Shown here: positions 1 through 10,064 of the stretch, piece after piece
Layout of the letters: every line of letters starts with the position of its first letter
How positions within the stretch are numbered: position 1 is the stretch's first letter
Origin: Chimaeribacter arupi
Lineage (GTDB): Bacteria > Pseudomonadota > Gammaproteobacteria > Enterobacterales > Enterobacteriaceae
Length of the DNA: 64,000 nucleotides
Direction: 5' to 3'
Assembly (NCBI RefSeq): GCF_002858805.1
Contig: NZ_PJZI01000003.1
Location: forward strand, 62,001 to 126,000
Translations under genes and position numbers: made by a program
The notes under the pieces: model-generated
The model's database searches: none
Told to the model about the DNA's origin: nothing
The model's input: only the letters and a program-made list of their open reading frames with translations

Positions 1-1
1 A

Positions 2-2315
<2,314 letters not shown>

Positions 2316-2334
2316 TGCCAACGTTTGACTGAAA

Positions 2335-2357
2335 AGCGCCTGCGGGCGCTTTTTTTA
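2335..2357 (+). terminator. Rho-independent terminator after serS
   Basis: Stem AGCGCC / GGCGCT with a TGCG loop, followed directly by a run of seven T. It lies 20 bases after the serS stop. Canonical shape. Confidence 0.85.
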
Positions 2358-2456
2358 TGCCTTTTTTTCAGTGCTGCCTTCCTTTCTTTCATTTCTTCGC
2401 GCCACTTCCCATTTTTGATCACTGCCTGATTGGCAGAGCCCGGCATTGGCATTTAC

Positions 2457-2498
2457 TTGATACGAAACAAAGTGCTTACCCGATAAGAGGCGTATTTT
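2457..2498 (+). promoter_or_regulatory. Putative FNR-dependent promoter of the dms operon
   Basis: TTGAT-ACGA-AACAA at 2457-2470 matches the FNR consensus TTGAT-N4-ATCAA at 9 of 10 positions. A start site near 2505 would put the box centre (2463.5) at -41.5, the class II activator position, and place TATTTT (2493-2498) as the -10. The rest of the 302-base serS-dmsA gap holds only the serS terminator. E. coli dmsABC is known to be FNR-activated and nitrate-repressed; the match here is by inspection only. Confidence 0.6.
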
Positions 2499-2617
2499 CC
2501 GGCCAGTCATGCGGCAGAGGGGGAACAGGATGACGGCCCCTTTTATTAAAAAACACGACAGGTTGCCGCGCAGGGTGTCCGTAACGACACATTTGTGAGC
2601 CAAGAAAAGGGAATGAC

Positions 2618-5065
2618 ATGAGCGATTCTGAAATAACCCCCTTACTGGAAACCCCCCTCAGCCGCCGCGTTTTGATGAAAGGCGGTGCTGGTGCGCTGGC
2701 ATGGGCAGCCGGCGGCATAACATTGCCCTTCGCGCAGGGTCGCGTGGAAACCGTGCCGGAAAAGGCAATTCAGAGGCAGGAAAAGGTCGTCTGGAGTGCC
2801 TGTACGGTTAATTGCGGCAGCCGCTGCCCGTTACGCATGCACGTCGTTAACGATGAAATTCTTTATGTAGAAACCGATAACACCGGCGACGATGACTATG
2901 AAGGGCTGCATCAGGTGCGTGCCTGCCTGCGCGGGCGTTCAATGCGGCGGCGGATCGCGCATCCCGATCGTCTGAAGTACCCGATGAAGCGGGTAGGCAA
3001 GCGTGGCGAAGGGAAGTTTAAACGCATCAGTTGGGACGAAGCCTTAGATACGCTGGCCGGCACGCTGAAACACATTATCCGGGATTATGGCAATGAAGCT
3101 ATTTATCTGAATTACGGTACCGGGACGCTGGGCGGCACCATGACCCGCTCCTGGCCGCCGGGAAAAACCCTGATTGCCCGGCTGATGAACTGTTGCGGCG
3201 GCTATCTTAACCACTATGGTGACTACAGCTCGGCCCAGATTGCCGCCGGCCTGAATTACACCTACGGCGGCTGGGCAGACGGCAACAGCCCGTCTGATAT
3301 TGAAAACAGCAAGCTGGTGGTACTGTTCGGCAACAACCCAGGTGAAACGCGGATGAGCGGCGGTGGGGTGACTTATTATCTGGAGCAGGCACGCCAGAAA
3401 TCCAACGCCCGCCTGATTATCATTGACCCGCGCTATACCGATACCGGCGCAGGCAGGGAAGATGAATGGGTCCCTTTGCGCCCCGGCACGGACGCCGCCC
3501 TGGCCGCGGCATTAGCCTATGTAATGATCACCGAAAACCTGGTGGATCAGGCGTTTCTTGATACCTACTGTGTGGGTTACGACGAGAAAACCTTGCCCCC
3601 CGGCATTCCGGCGCAGGCCAGTTATAAAGCCTACATCCTGGGCCAGGGTAAAGATGCCACCGCGAAGACCCCTGCCTGGGCGGCGGCCATTACCGGCGTC
3701 CATGAAGCGAAAATTATCCAGCTGGCGCGGGAAATCGGCCAGGCCAAACCCGCTTTTATCTCCCAGGGATGGGGGCCGCAACGCCATGCCAACGGTGAAA
3801 CAACTACCCGGGCCATCGCGATGCTGGCGATCCTGACCGGCAATGTCGGTATTTCAGGCGGGAATTCAGGTGCCCGCGAAGGGGCATACGCCATGCCTTT
3901 CGTGCGGATGCCGACACTGGAAAACCCGGTGAAGGCCAGCATTTCCATGTTTATGTGGACGGACGCTATCCTTCGTGGCCCGGAAATGACTGCACTGCGT
4001 GATGGGGTACGCGGCAAAGATAAGTTAGATGTGCCCATTAAATTTATCTGGAATTATGCCGGTAACTGCCTGATCAATCAGCATTCCGATATTAACCGGA
4101 CGCATGAAATCCTTCAGGATGATTCACTGTGTGAGACGATTGTGGTGATTGACAACCACATGACCGCCTCGGCGAGCTACGCCGATCTTCTCTTGCCCGA
4201 TTGCACCGCCGCTGAACAGATGGATTTCTGCCTGGATGCCTCCTGCGGCAACATGGACTACGTAATTTTTGCCGATCAAGTCATCACACCACGCTTTGAG
4301 TGCAAAACCCTTTATGAGATGACCAGCGCGCTGGCAAAACGGCTGGGCGTCGAAGCGCAGTTTACCGAAGGCCGCACTCAGGAGCAGTGGCTGCGTTACC
4401 TCTACCAGCAATCCCGGAAGGCTATTCCAGAGCTGCCTGATTTTGACCAGTTTCGCCGCCAGGGACTATTTAAACAGCGCGATCCCCAGGGCCATCACAT
4501 TGCCTATCGGGCATTCCGGCAGGATCCGATTGCCAATCCGTTGGCTACCCCGTCCGGCAAAATTGAAATCTATTCCGCACAACTGGCGGAGATCGCTGCG
4601 ATCTGGCAACTGCCTGAGGGTGATGTCATTGATCCTTTACCGATCTACGCTGCCGGGTTTGAAAGTCATGATGATCCGCTCAACCATCGCTTCCCTCTGC
4701 AACTGACGGGCTTTCACTATAAAGCCCGTACTCACTCTACCTACGGCAACGTAGAGGTATTGAAAGCGGCTTGCCGCCAGGAGATGTGGATCAACCCGCA
4801 TGATGCCGCGCCACGGCAAATCGCCAATGGTGATCTGATCCGTATTTTCAACGATCGCGGTGAAGTGCGGATTACTGCCAGGGTGACGCCGCGCATTTTA
4901 CCGGGCGTGGTGGCCCTGGGTGAAGGAGCCTGGTATGCGCCTGATGCGCAGCGTATCGATCACGCCGGCTCGATTAACGTGCTGACCTCCCAACGGCCTT
5001 CTCCGCTGGCGAAAGGGAACCCTTCCCACAGCAATCTGGTGCAGGTCGAAAAAGTAAAGGGTTAA
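2618..5065 (+). CDS. dmsA: Anaerobic DMSO reductase catalytic subunit A (molybdoenzyme, Tat substrate)
   Basis: Catalytic subunit of the DmsABC membrane oxidoreductase, reducing dimethyl sulfoxide and related S- or N-oxides with electrons from menaquinol. At 815 aa it is close to the E. coli length. The N-terminus has a twin-arginine signal (SRRVLMKGG, residues 15-23) and a hydrophobic Ala/Gly stretch. Residues 62, 66, 70 and 103 form the Cys set of the FS0 4Fe-4S site (CTVNCGSRC...C). The YGDYSS segment near residue 204 should carry the Ser ligand of the Mo-bis-MGD cofactor. ATG 2618 follows an AAGGGA ribosome site. It is first in a dmsABCD-napF-like operon behind a putative FNR box. Confidence 0.97.
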   Translation: MSDSEITPLLETPLSRRVLMKGGAGALAWAAGGITLPFAQGRVETVPEKAIQRQEKVVWSACTVNCGSRCPLRMHVVNDEILYVETDNTGDDDYEGLHQVRACLRGRSMRRRIAHPDRLKYPMKRVGKRGEGKFKRISWDEALDTLAGTLKHIIRDYGNEAIYLNYGTGTLGGTMTRSWPPGKTLIARLMNCCGGYLNHYGDYSSAQIAAGLNYTYGGWADGNSPSDIENSKLVVLFGNNPGETRMSGGGVTYYLEQARQKSNARLIIIDPRYTDTGAGREDEWVPLRPGTDAALAAALAYVMITENLVDQAFLDTYCVGYDEKTLPPGIPAQASYKAYILGQGKDATAKTPAWAAAITGVHEAKIIQLAREIGQAKPAFISQGWGPQRHANGETTTRAIAMLAILTGNVGISGGNSGAREGAYAMPFVRMPTLENPVKASISMFMWTDAILRGPEMTALRDGVRGKDKLDVPIKFIWNYAGNCLINQHSDINRTHEILQDDSLCETIVVIDNHMTASASYADLLLPDCTAAEQMDFCLDASCGNMDYVIFADQVITPRFECKTLYEMTSALAKRLGVEAQFTEGRTQEQWLRYLYQQSRKAIPELPDFDQFRRQGLFKQRDPQGHHIAYRAFRQDPIANPLATPSGKIEIYSAQLAEIAAIWQLPEGDVIDPLPIYAAGFESHDDPLNHRFPLQLTGFHYKARTHSTYGNVEVLKAACRQEMWINPHDAAPRQIANGDLIRIFNDRGEVRITARVTPRILPGVVALGEGAWYAPDAQRIDHAGSINVLTSQRPSPLAKGNPSHSNLVQVEKVKG

Positions 5066-5075
5066 GGAGCAAATC

Positions 5076-5693
5076 ATGACAACCCAATATGGCTTTTATA
5101 TGGATTCCAGCCGCTGTACCGGTTGTAAGACCTGTGAGCTGGCGTGTAAGGATTTTAAAAATCTGACGCCCGATGTCAGTTTCCGCCGCGTCTATGAATA
5201 TGCGGGCGGCAGTTGGCAAAAAATGGGGGCAGGGTGGCAGCAGAATGTGTTCGCTTACTATCTTTCGCTCTCCTGCAATCACTGCGCTGACCCGGCCTGC
5301 ACTAAAGTCTGCCCCAGCGGGGCGATGCATAAACGGGATGATGGCTTTGTGGTGGTGAATGAAGAGGTCTGCATCGGCTGCCGTTATTGCCACATGGCGT
5401 GCCCTTATGGCGCGCCGCAATATAATGTGGCCAAAGGGCATATGACCAAATGCGACGGGTGCTACGCCCGTGTCGCGGAGGGTAAAAAGCCTATTTGCGT
5501 GGAATCTTGCCCGTTACGTGCGTTGGACATGGCACCGATAGAAGAACTGCGCGCGAAATATGGCGATCTGGCGGGCGTTGCTCCCTTGCCTGCCGCGCAC
5601 TTTACCCGGCCGAATATCGTGATTAAGCCCAATGCCAACAGCCGGCCGGTAGGAGACACCACCGGTCATCTGGCTAATCCAAAGGAGGTGTGA
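5076..5693 (+). CDS. dmsB: DMSO reductase iron-sulfur subunit B
   Basis: Electron-transfer subunit with four 4Fe-4S clusters that carries electrons from DmsC to DmsA. The 205-aa protein has four ferredoxin-type Cys groups: CTGCKTCELAC (from residue 15), CNHCADPACTKVCP, CIGCRYCHMACP and CDGCYARV followed by CVESCP. It starts 10 bases after dmsA with a good ribosome site (AAGGAG) and ends 1 base before dmsC, so translation is probably coupled. It lacks a signal peptide, as expected if it is carried out of the cytoplasm with DmsA. The length fits E. coli DmsB. Confidence 0.97.
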   Translation: MTTQYGFYMDSSRCTGCKTCELACKDFKNLTPDVSFRRVYEYAGGSWQKMGAGWQQNVFAYYLSLSCNHCADPACTKVCPSGAMHKRDDGFVVVNEEVCIGCRYCHMACPYGAPQYNVAKGHMTKCDGCYARVAEGKKPICVESCPLRALDMAPIEELRAKYGDLAGVAPLPAAHFTRPNIVIKPNANSRPVGDTTGHLANPKEV

Positions 5694-5694
5694 A

Positions 5695-6558
5695 ATGGGA
5701 ACGGGATGGCATGAATGGCCGCTGATCATCTTTACGGTATTAGGGCAGTGTGTGGTGGGCGCGTTTATCGCGATGGCGTGGGTGCTGGCGGAGGGAAAAC
5801 AGGATAGCCGGGTAGTACACACTGCCCGGATGCGGATGTTTTTCCTGTGGGTGGTGATGGGCGTGGCTTTTGTGGCGTCAGTCATGCACCTCGGTTCCCC
5901 GTTGCGGGCATTTAATGCGCTTAACCGCCTCGGTGCCTCGCCCCTCAGCAATGAGATCGCGTGCGGCTCACTGTTTTTTGCGCTGGGCGGCTTGTACTGG
6001 TTGTTGGCGGTATGCAAGACATTGCCGACAGCGCTCAGCAACTTCTGGCTGTTGGTAACCAGCCTGGCAGGCATAGGTTTTGTCTATGCTATGGGGCGTG
6101 TTTATCACATCACGACCGTGCCGACCTGGGATCCCATGTACACCTCCCTGAGTTTTGCCCTGACGGCCCTGATCGGCGGCCCACTGCTGGGCGGCTTGCT
6201 CCTGCGCTCGGCGGGCGTAGCGGCCCGCGGCAGTGTGCGGTGGTTGCCGTTAGTCAGCTTGCTGGCGTTGGTCATCAGCGCGGTGGTCTGGTTCAGCCAG
6301 GTGGCGACGGTAAACACTCTCCATAGCTCAGTTCAGTCGGCGTCTTCTTTGGTGCCGGCACTGGGCGCACTGCTGGGCTGGCGGCTGGCGTTAATCGCTA
6401 TTGGGCTGGGCTGTTGGATTGTGCCGCAGGTCACCCAAAAAGCGCCCGGCGTTTTCATTCTGGCAAGCGGTCTGGCGCTGGTGGTAGCCGGTGAGCTGCT
6501 TGGGCGCGGGATCTTCTATGGCTTGCATATGACCGTCGGCCTGACCTACGGCGGTTAG
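5695..6558 (+). CDS. dmsC: DMSO reductase membrane anchor subunit C
   Basis: Integral membrane subunit that anchors DmsAB and oxidises menaquinol. The 287-aa protein is very hydrophobic, with about eight predicted membrane segments, and starts MGTGWHEWPLI, typical of DmsC. It contains a conserved HLGSPLRAFNA segment in the loop after the second membrane helix. The ribosome site AAGGAGG sits just inside the end of dmsB. A strong terminator-like hairpin follows, separating it from dmsD. Confidence 0.95.
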   Translation: MGTGWHEWPLIIFTVLGQCVVGAFIAMAWVLAEGKQDSRVVHTARMRMFFLWVVMGVAFVASVMHLGSPLRAFNALNRLGASPLSNEIACGSLFFALGGLYWLLAVCKTLPTALSNFWLLVTSLAGIGFVYAMGRVYHITTVPTWDPMYTSLSFALTALIGGPLLGGLLLRSAGVAARGSVRWLPLVSLLALVISAVVWFSQVATVNTLHSSVQSASSLVPALGALLGWRLALIAIGLGCWIVPQVTQKAPGVFILASGLALVVAGELLGRGIFYGLHMTVGLTYGG

Positions 6559-6570
6559 CGCCTTCCTATC

Positions 6571-6604
6571 ACCGGCTTATCACCTGTATAAGCCGGTTTT
6601 TTTA
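6571..6604 (+). terminator. Terminator between dmsC and dmsD
   Basis: Perfect 9-bp stem ACCGGCTTA / TAAGCCGGT with a 9-base loop, followed by a run of seven T. It begins 12 bases after dmsC and ends just before the ribosome site of dmsD. It may attenuate transcription so that dmsD and the next gene are made in smaller amounts than dmsABC. Confidence 0.8.
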
Positions 6605-6621
6605 CTTCAAAGGTTATTATC

Positions 6622-7221
6622 ATGTTGCAAAACCTTGCCCTGACCGGCCGCCTGTGTGGTGCGCTGCTCTATCATCCGCCAGGCGCACCCGAATTTGAGA
6701 CAGTGAAGCCGCTTTTTATGTCAGCAGCGTGGGTCAGGGCCTGGCCTTATGGCACCGATGACGAACTCTCTTTGCTTGCTGAACGGTTTGCCCAGCACGC
6801 CCATGAGCCGCTAAATGATGCCTACCAGCGCCTGTTTATTGGGCCTGATGCGCTTGCAGCGCCCCCGTGGGGGTCGGTTTATCTTGATCGGGACGGCGTG
6901 GTATTTGGTGACTCTACTCTGGCACTGCGCCACTGGCTGGCCGCCCGGGGCATTACGTCCTATCATCCGCCGCAGGAACCGGAAGATCATATCGGCTTAT
7001 TGTTGTTGATGGCCGCCTGGCTGGCGGAGGAGCGCCCGGCAGATGTGGATGCGTTTCTTGCCGGACACCTGTTACCCTGGGCACCGCGTTATATCACGCT
7101 GTTGGAACCTGCCGCCGGACATCCTTTTTATCAGGCCGCCGCATCCTTGACCCGCCTCACGCTCGCCGGCTGGCACAAGGCACGGGAAATCGAGGTGCTC
7201 GCAAAAACACTGTATCGCTGA
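6622..7221 (+). CDS. dmsD: Tat proofreading chaperone DmsD
   Basis: Cytosolic redox-enzyme maturation protein of the TorD/DmsD family. It binds the DmsA twin-arginine signal and helps cofactor loading before export. The 199-aa protein keeps the family core: PPWGSVYLDRDGVVFGDST (near residues 75-93), EPEDHIGLLLLMAAWLAE and HLLPWAPR. These match E. coli DmsD closely, but in E. coli dmsD lies in the separate ynf operon, not beside dmsABC. ATG 6622 follows AAAGG. Its stop overlaps the start of the following ferredoxin gene by one base (TGATG), so the two are likely coupled. Confidence 0.93.
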   Translation: MLQNLALTGRLCGALLYHPPGAPEFETVKPLFMSAAWVRAWPYGTDDELSLLAERFAQHAHEPLNDAYQRLFIGPDALAAPPWGSVYLDRDGVVFGDSTLALRHWLAARGITSYHPPQEPEDHIGLLLLMAAWLAEERPADVDAFLAGHLLPWAPRYITLLEPAAGHPFYQAAASLTRLTLAGWHKAREIEVLAKTLYR

Positions 7222-7781
7222 TGAGTGCTGACAATACACCAAAGGCGACACTCTCCCGCCGGATCAGCCGTCGCGGCTTATTGCGGAGCCTGCGTAATGC
7301 AGCCCGGCCCACTCAGCCTGCGACAGCAAGTCGGGTGGCTGTCAGGCCGCCCCAGGCCGTGCCGGAAACGGTGTTTCTGGCACGCTGTAATGGGTGCGGG
7401 GCGTGCGCGGCCGCGTGCCCGGTAGGCATAATCTGCCTGATTCAGGGAAAGGCAGAATTGGTTGTCGATACTGCGGCATGTGATGGTTGCCTGGGGTGTA
7501 CGCAGCATTGTCGTGCCGGCGCACTTTCCGCTGACGTCAGAATGGCCATTAATCTGCGCCCGGTTATCACTGCCGGGTGTTTAAGCCCTCTGGCTGTCAT
7601 ATGCCGGGTATGTGCAAATGCCTGTTCTGTGTCGGCAATATTTTTTAATCAAGAAAAAGTGCCATCGATTATTGCTGCACAATGTTGGGGATGCGGCGCC
7701 TGTAAACTTGCTTGTTATCATGGGCATATTGAATTAATTCCCGTTGCGCGCGGCATTCACCCTGCAAGCATTGATAAATGA
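7221..7781 (+). CDS. NapF-like 4Fe-4S ferredoxin-type protein of the dms operon
   Basis: A 186-aa protein with four Cys groups in the NapF pattern: CNGCGACAAACP, CDGCLGCTQHC, CRVCANACSV (with an extra upstream Cys) and CWGCGACKLAC. NapF is a cytosolic Fe-S protein thought to help mature or feed the periplasmic nitrate reductase NapA. No nap genes are seen here, so this copy more likely serves DMSO reductase assembly or electron supply; that is inference. The N-terminus has SRRISRRGLLRSL, which resembles a Tat motif but lacks a hydrophobic stretch, and NapF itself starts in a similar way. It overlaps dmsD by one base. The last third is more A/T-rich than the dms genes before it. Confidence 0.85.
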   Translation: MSADNTPKATLSRRISRRGLLRSLRNAARPTQPATASRVAVRPPQAVPETVFLARCNGCGACAAACPVGIICLIQGKAELVVDTAACDGCLGCTQHCRAGALSADVRMAINLRPVITAGCLSPLAVICRVCANACSVSAIFFNQEKVPSIIAAQCWGCGACKLACYHGHIELIPVARGIHPASIDK

Positions 7782-7892
7782 TTTCAATCAACGAGTAACA
7801 CTTTGTGCTGCCGAGGTTTTTTACCGCATTGACTTTTTAACGGCGGGTGGCATGATGCGCGCACTCTTCGCCTCCTGATTATCATCCACACT

Positions 7893-9038
7893 ATGTCTGC
7901 CTACTCTCGCCCGGTGCTGTTATTGCTCTGTGGGCTTTTATTGCTGACCGTTTCTGTTGCGGTTTTGAACACATTGGTGCCGTTATGGCTGACCCACGAA
8001 GCATTGCCGACCTGGCAAATCGGGCTTGTCAGCTCTGCTTATTTTTGCGGTAACCTTGTCGGGACATTGATTGCCGGCGCGGTGATTAAACGCTATGGCT
8101 TTAATCGCAGCTACTATTTTTCCTGCCTGGTGTTCGCCCTGGCGACGGCCGGAATGGCCTATTCCATCAACTTCTGGGCCTGGCTGGGCTGCCGCTACAT
8201 TGCTGGGATAGGGTGTGCGCTGATTTGGGTGGTGGTGGAGAGTGCATTGCTGCGCAGCGGCACGGTGCAGAACCGCGGCCAATTACTGGCGGCGTATATG
8301 ATGACCTATTACCTGGCGACCGTAAGCGGGCAACTCCTGTTAGGTGTGATGCCTACCGGGCTGCTGAATGTGCTGCCCTGGGTGACGGCGCTGGTGCTTT
8401 TCGCCATGCTGCCGCTGTTCTTTGCCGCTTTCGGCTATCAGGATGTTACCCAGCCCCATACGTCGGTATGGCCGATGCTGAAACGCCGTGATGCCCGGTT
8501 AGGCATTAACGGCTGCATTATTTCCGGGATTGTGTTGGGCTCCCTGTATGGGCTGATGCCGCTGTACCTGTCCCATCAGGGAATGAGCGACGGCAATGTC
8601 GGCTACTGGATGGCGTTACTGGTCAGTGCCGGGATTATCGGGCAGTGGCCGGTAGGGCGGCTGGCCGATCGTTACGGACGTTTGCTGGTGCTGCGCATTC
8701 AGGTGTTTGTGATCGTGCTGGGCAGTGTGGCGATGTTAAGCGGCTATGCGATGGCACCTACGCTGTTCATTCTTGGCTGTGCAGGTTTCACTTTATACCC
8801 GGTTGCGATGGCCTGGGCATGTGAACGTGTCCCGGCGCATGAGCTGGTGGCAATGAATCAGGCGTTGTTAATGAGTTATACCATTGGCAGCCTGACCGGC
8901 CCCACCATGACCGCGATATTAATGCAGCATTATTCGGATCAATTGCTGTTTGTCATGATTGCGGCGGTGGCATTGGTTTATATGGTGATGCTTTTCAAGA
9001 AAGCCGGCGCTTCCTCAACGCCAATTGCAACGGCCTGA
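7893..9038 (+). CDS. ycaD: MFS transporter YcaD
   Basis: Inner-membrane major facilitator protein, 381 aa, with about 12 membrane helices. The substrate is not established for the family. Recognisable segments shared with E. coli YcaD are [34 protein letters not shown], a duplicated loop motif [11 protein letters not shown], and [18 protein letters not shown] 7893 gives [10 protein letters not shown], aligning with the E. coli start; the ribosome site is weak. It has its own 111-base upstream gap after the NapF-like gene and ends at a terminator before the convergent pflA. Confidence 0.93.
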   Translation: MSAYSRPVLLLLCGLLLLTVSVAVLNTLVPLWLTHEALPTWQIGLVSSAYFCGNLVGTLIAGAVIKRYGFNRSYYFSCLVFALATAGMAYSINFWAWLGCRYIAGIGCALIWVVVESALLRSGTVQNRGQLLAAYMMTYYLATVSGQLLLGVMPTGLLNVLPWVTALVLFAMLPLFFAAFGYQDVTQPHTSVWPMLKRRDARLGINGCIISGIVLGSLYGLMPLYLSHQGMSDGNVGYWMALLVSAGIIGQWPVGRLADRYGRLLVLRIQVFVIVLGSVAMLSGYAMAPTLFILGCAGFTLYPVAMAWACERVPAHELVAMNQALLMSYTIGSLTGPTMTAILMQHYSDQLLFVMIAAVALVYMVMLFKKAGASSTPIATA

Positions 9039-9044
9039 CAGAGC

Positions 9045-9077
9045 GGCGCGGAGAATTATCTCCGCGCCTTATTTTTA
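9045..9077 (+). terminator. Terminator between ycaD and pflA
   Basis: Perfect 10-bp stem GGCGCGGAGA / TCTCCGCGCC with an ATTA loop. On the plus strand it is followed by TTATTTTTAAG, so it should end ycaD transcripts. It also lies just past the pflA stop, but the minus strand has no T-tract. Confidence 0.8.
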
Positions 9078-9089
9078 AGACAGACCTTT

Positions 9090-9830
9090 TTAATACATTA
9101 CCTTGTGGCCATAGCCTTCAAGGATATGTTTAACCCGATCCATGATTTCTTTGCTGGGTGGTTTCACGCCATCAAGCTTGTACTCTTCACCCATGGCCAC
9201 CCATTTGTGCTTGCCCAGTTCGTGATAGGGCAGCAATTCAATTTTCTCAATGTTAGTCATGTCTTTGGTAAATTCACCCAGCATATGCGCTGAGTTATCA
9301 TCATCTGACCATCCTGGCACCACAACATAGCGGATCCAGGTACGCTGATTGCGTTTAGCCAGATAACGGGCAAAATCCAGCGTGCGGTGGTTAGACACCC
9401 CGACCAGATTCTGGTGGATACTGTCATTGAGTTGTTTGAGGTCGAGCATGACCAAATCCGTTACATCCAGCAGTTCGTCGATCACCGGATCATAACGGCG
9501 CACAAAACCATTGGTATCAAGGCAGGTATTGATGCCCTCTTTATGGCAGGCGCGGAACCAGTCACGCACGAACTCCGCCTGCAAAATGGCTTCGCCGCCG
9601 GAGGCCGTCACGCCGCCCCCTGAGGCATTCATAAAGTGCCGGTAAGTCACTGCCTCGTTGACCAGTTCCTCTACCGTGACTTCTTTACCGCCGTGGGTGT
9701 CCCAGGTGTCGCGGTTGTGGCAATAGAGGCAACGCATCAGACAACCCTGGAAAAAGACGATAAACCGGATGCCTGGGCCATCAACAGTGCCACAGGATTC
9801 AAAAGAGTGGATACGACCTTTTACTGACAT
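9090..9830 (-). CDS. pflA: Pyruvate formate-lyase 1-activating enzyme
   Basis: Cytosolic radical SAM enzyme that uses S-adenosylmethionine and a 4Fe-4S cluster to install the glycyl radical on PflB under anoxic conditions. At 246 aa it is full length. The cluster motif CLMRCLYC gives Cys at residues 30, 34 and 37, and the SAM-binding segment [15 protein letters not shown] follows around residue 70. It lies downstream of pflB on the same strand, 234 bases apart. A hairpin sits in that gap, so it is probably read both from focA-pflB and from its own promoter, as in E. coli. Confidence 0.98.
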   Translation of the reverse strand: MSVKGRIHSFESCGTVDGPGIRFIVFFQGCLMRCLYCHNRDTWDTHGGKEVTVEELVNEAVTYRHFMNASGGGVTASGGEAILQAEFVRDWFRACHKEGINTCLDTNGFVRRYDPVIDELLDVTDLVMLDLKQLNDSIHQNLVGVSNHRTLDFARYLAKRNQRTWIRYVVVPGWSDDDNSAHMLGEFTKDMTNIEKIELLPYHELGKHKWVAMGEEYKLDGVKPPSKEIMDRVKHILEGYGHKVMY

Positions 9831-10026
9831 TGCGGGCTCTCCAATAGTGACTGTTCATCAGCAGTCTTATTTAAATAAACGGCGGGAAGTACAGCGATGT
9901 ACCTGGCATGGTATGAATGCCGGCCCGGCGTTGAATAACGGTTTTGCCTGCCACCTTCAGTATAGATGCCCGGCAAAACCGACACTCAGCGTGGAAAGTG
10001 AATGCGCAGAGAGGAGTGAGGGGTGA

Positions 10027-10048
10027 AAGGCCCCTGAGCAGGGGCCTT
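10027..10048 (-). terminator. Hairpin after pflB
   Basis: Stem AAGGCCCCT / AGGGGCCTT with a 4-base loop, 17 bases past the pflB stop. The minus strand continues TTTCACCCC, a weak T-tract. It could lower read-through from focA-pflB into pflA. Confidence 0.55.
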
Positions 10049-10064
10049 GATATCACCGGGACAA

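Noticed and set aside
7254-7300. Tat signal in the NapF-like protein
   Set aside because: The RR motif is present but no hydrophobic segment or signal cleavage site follows; NapF proteins are cytosolic and begin similarly.
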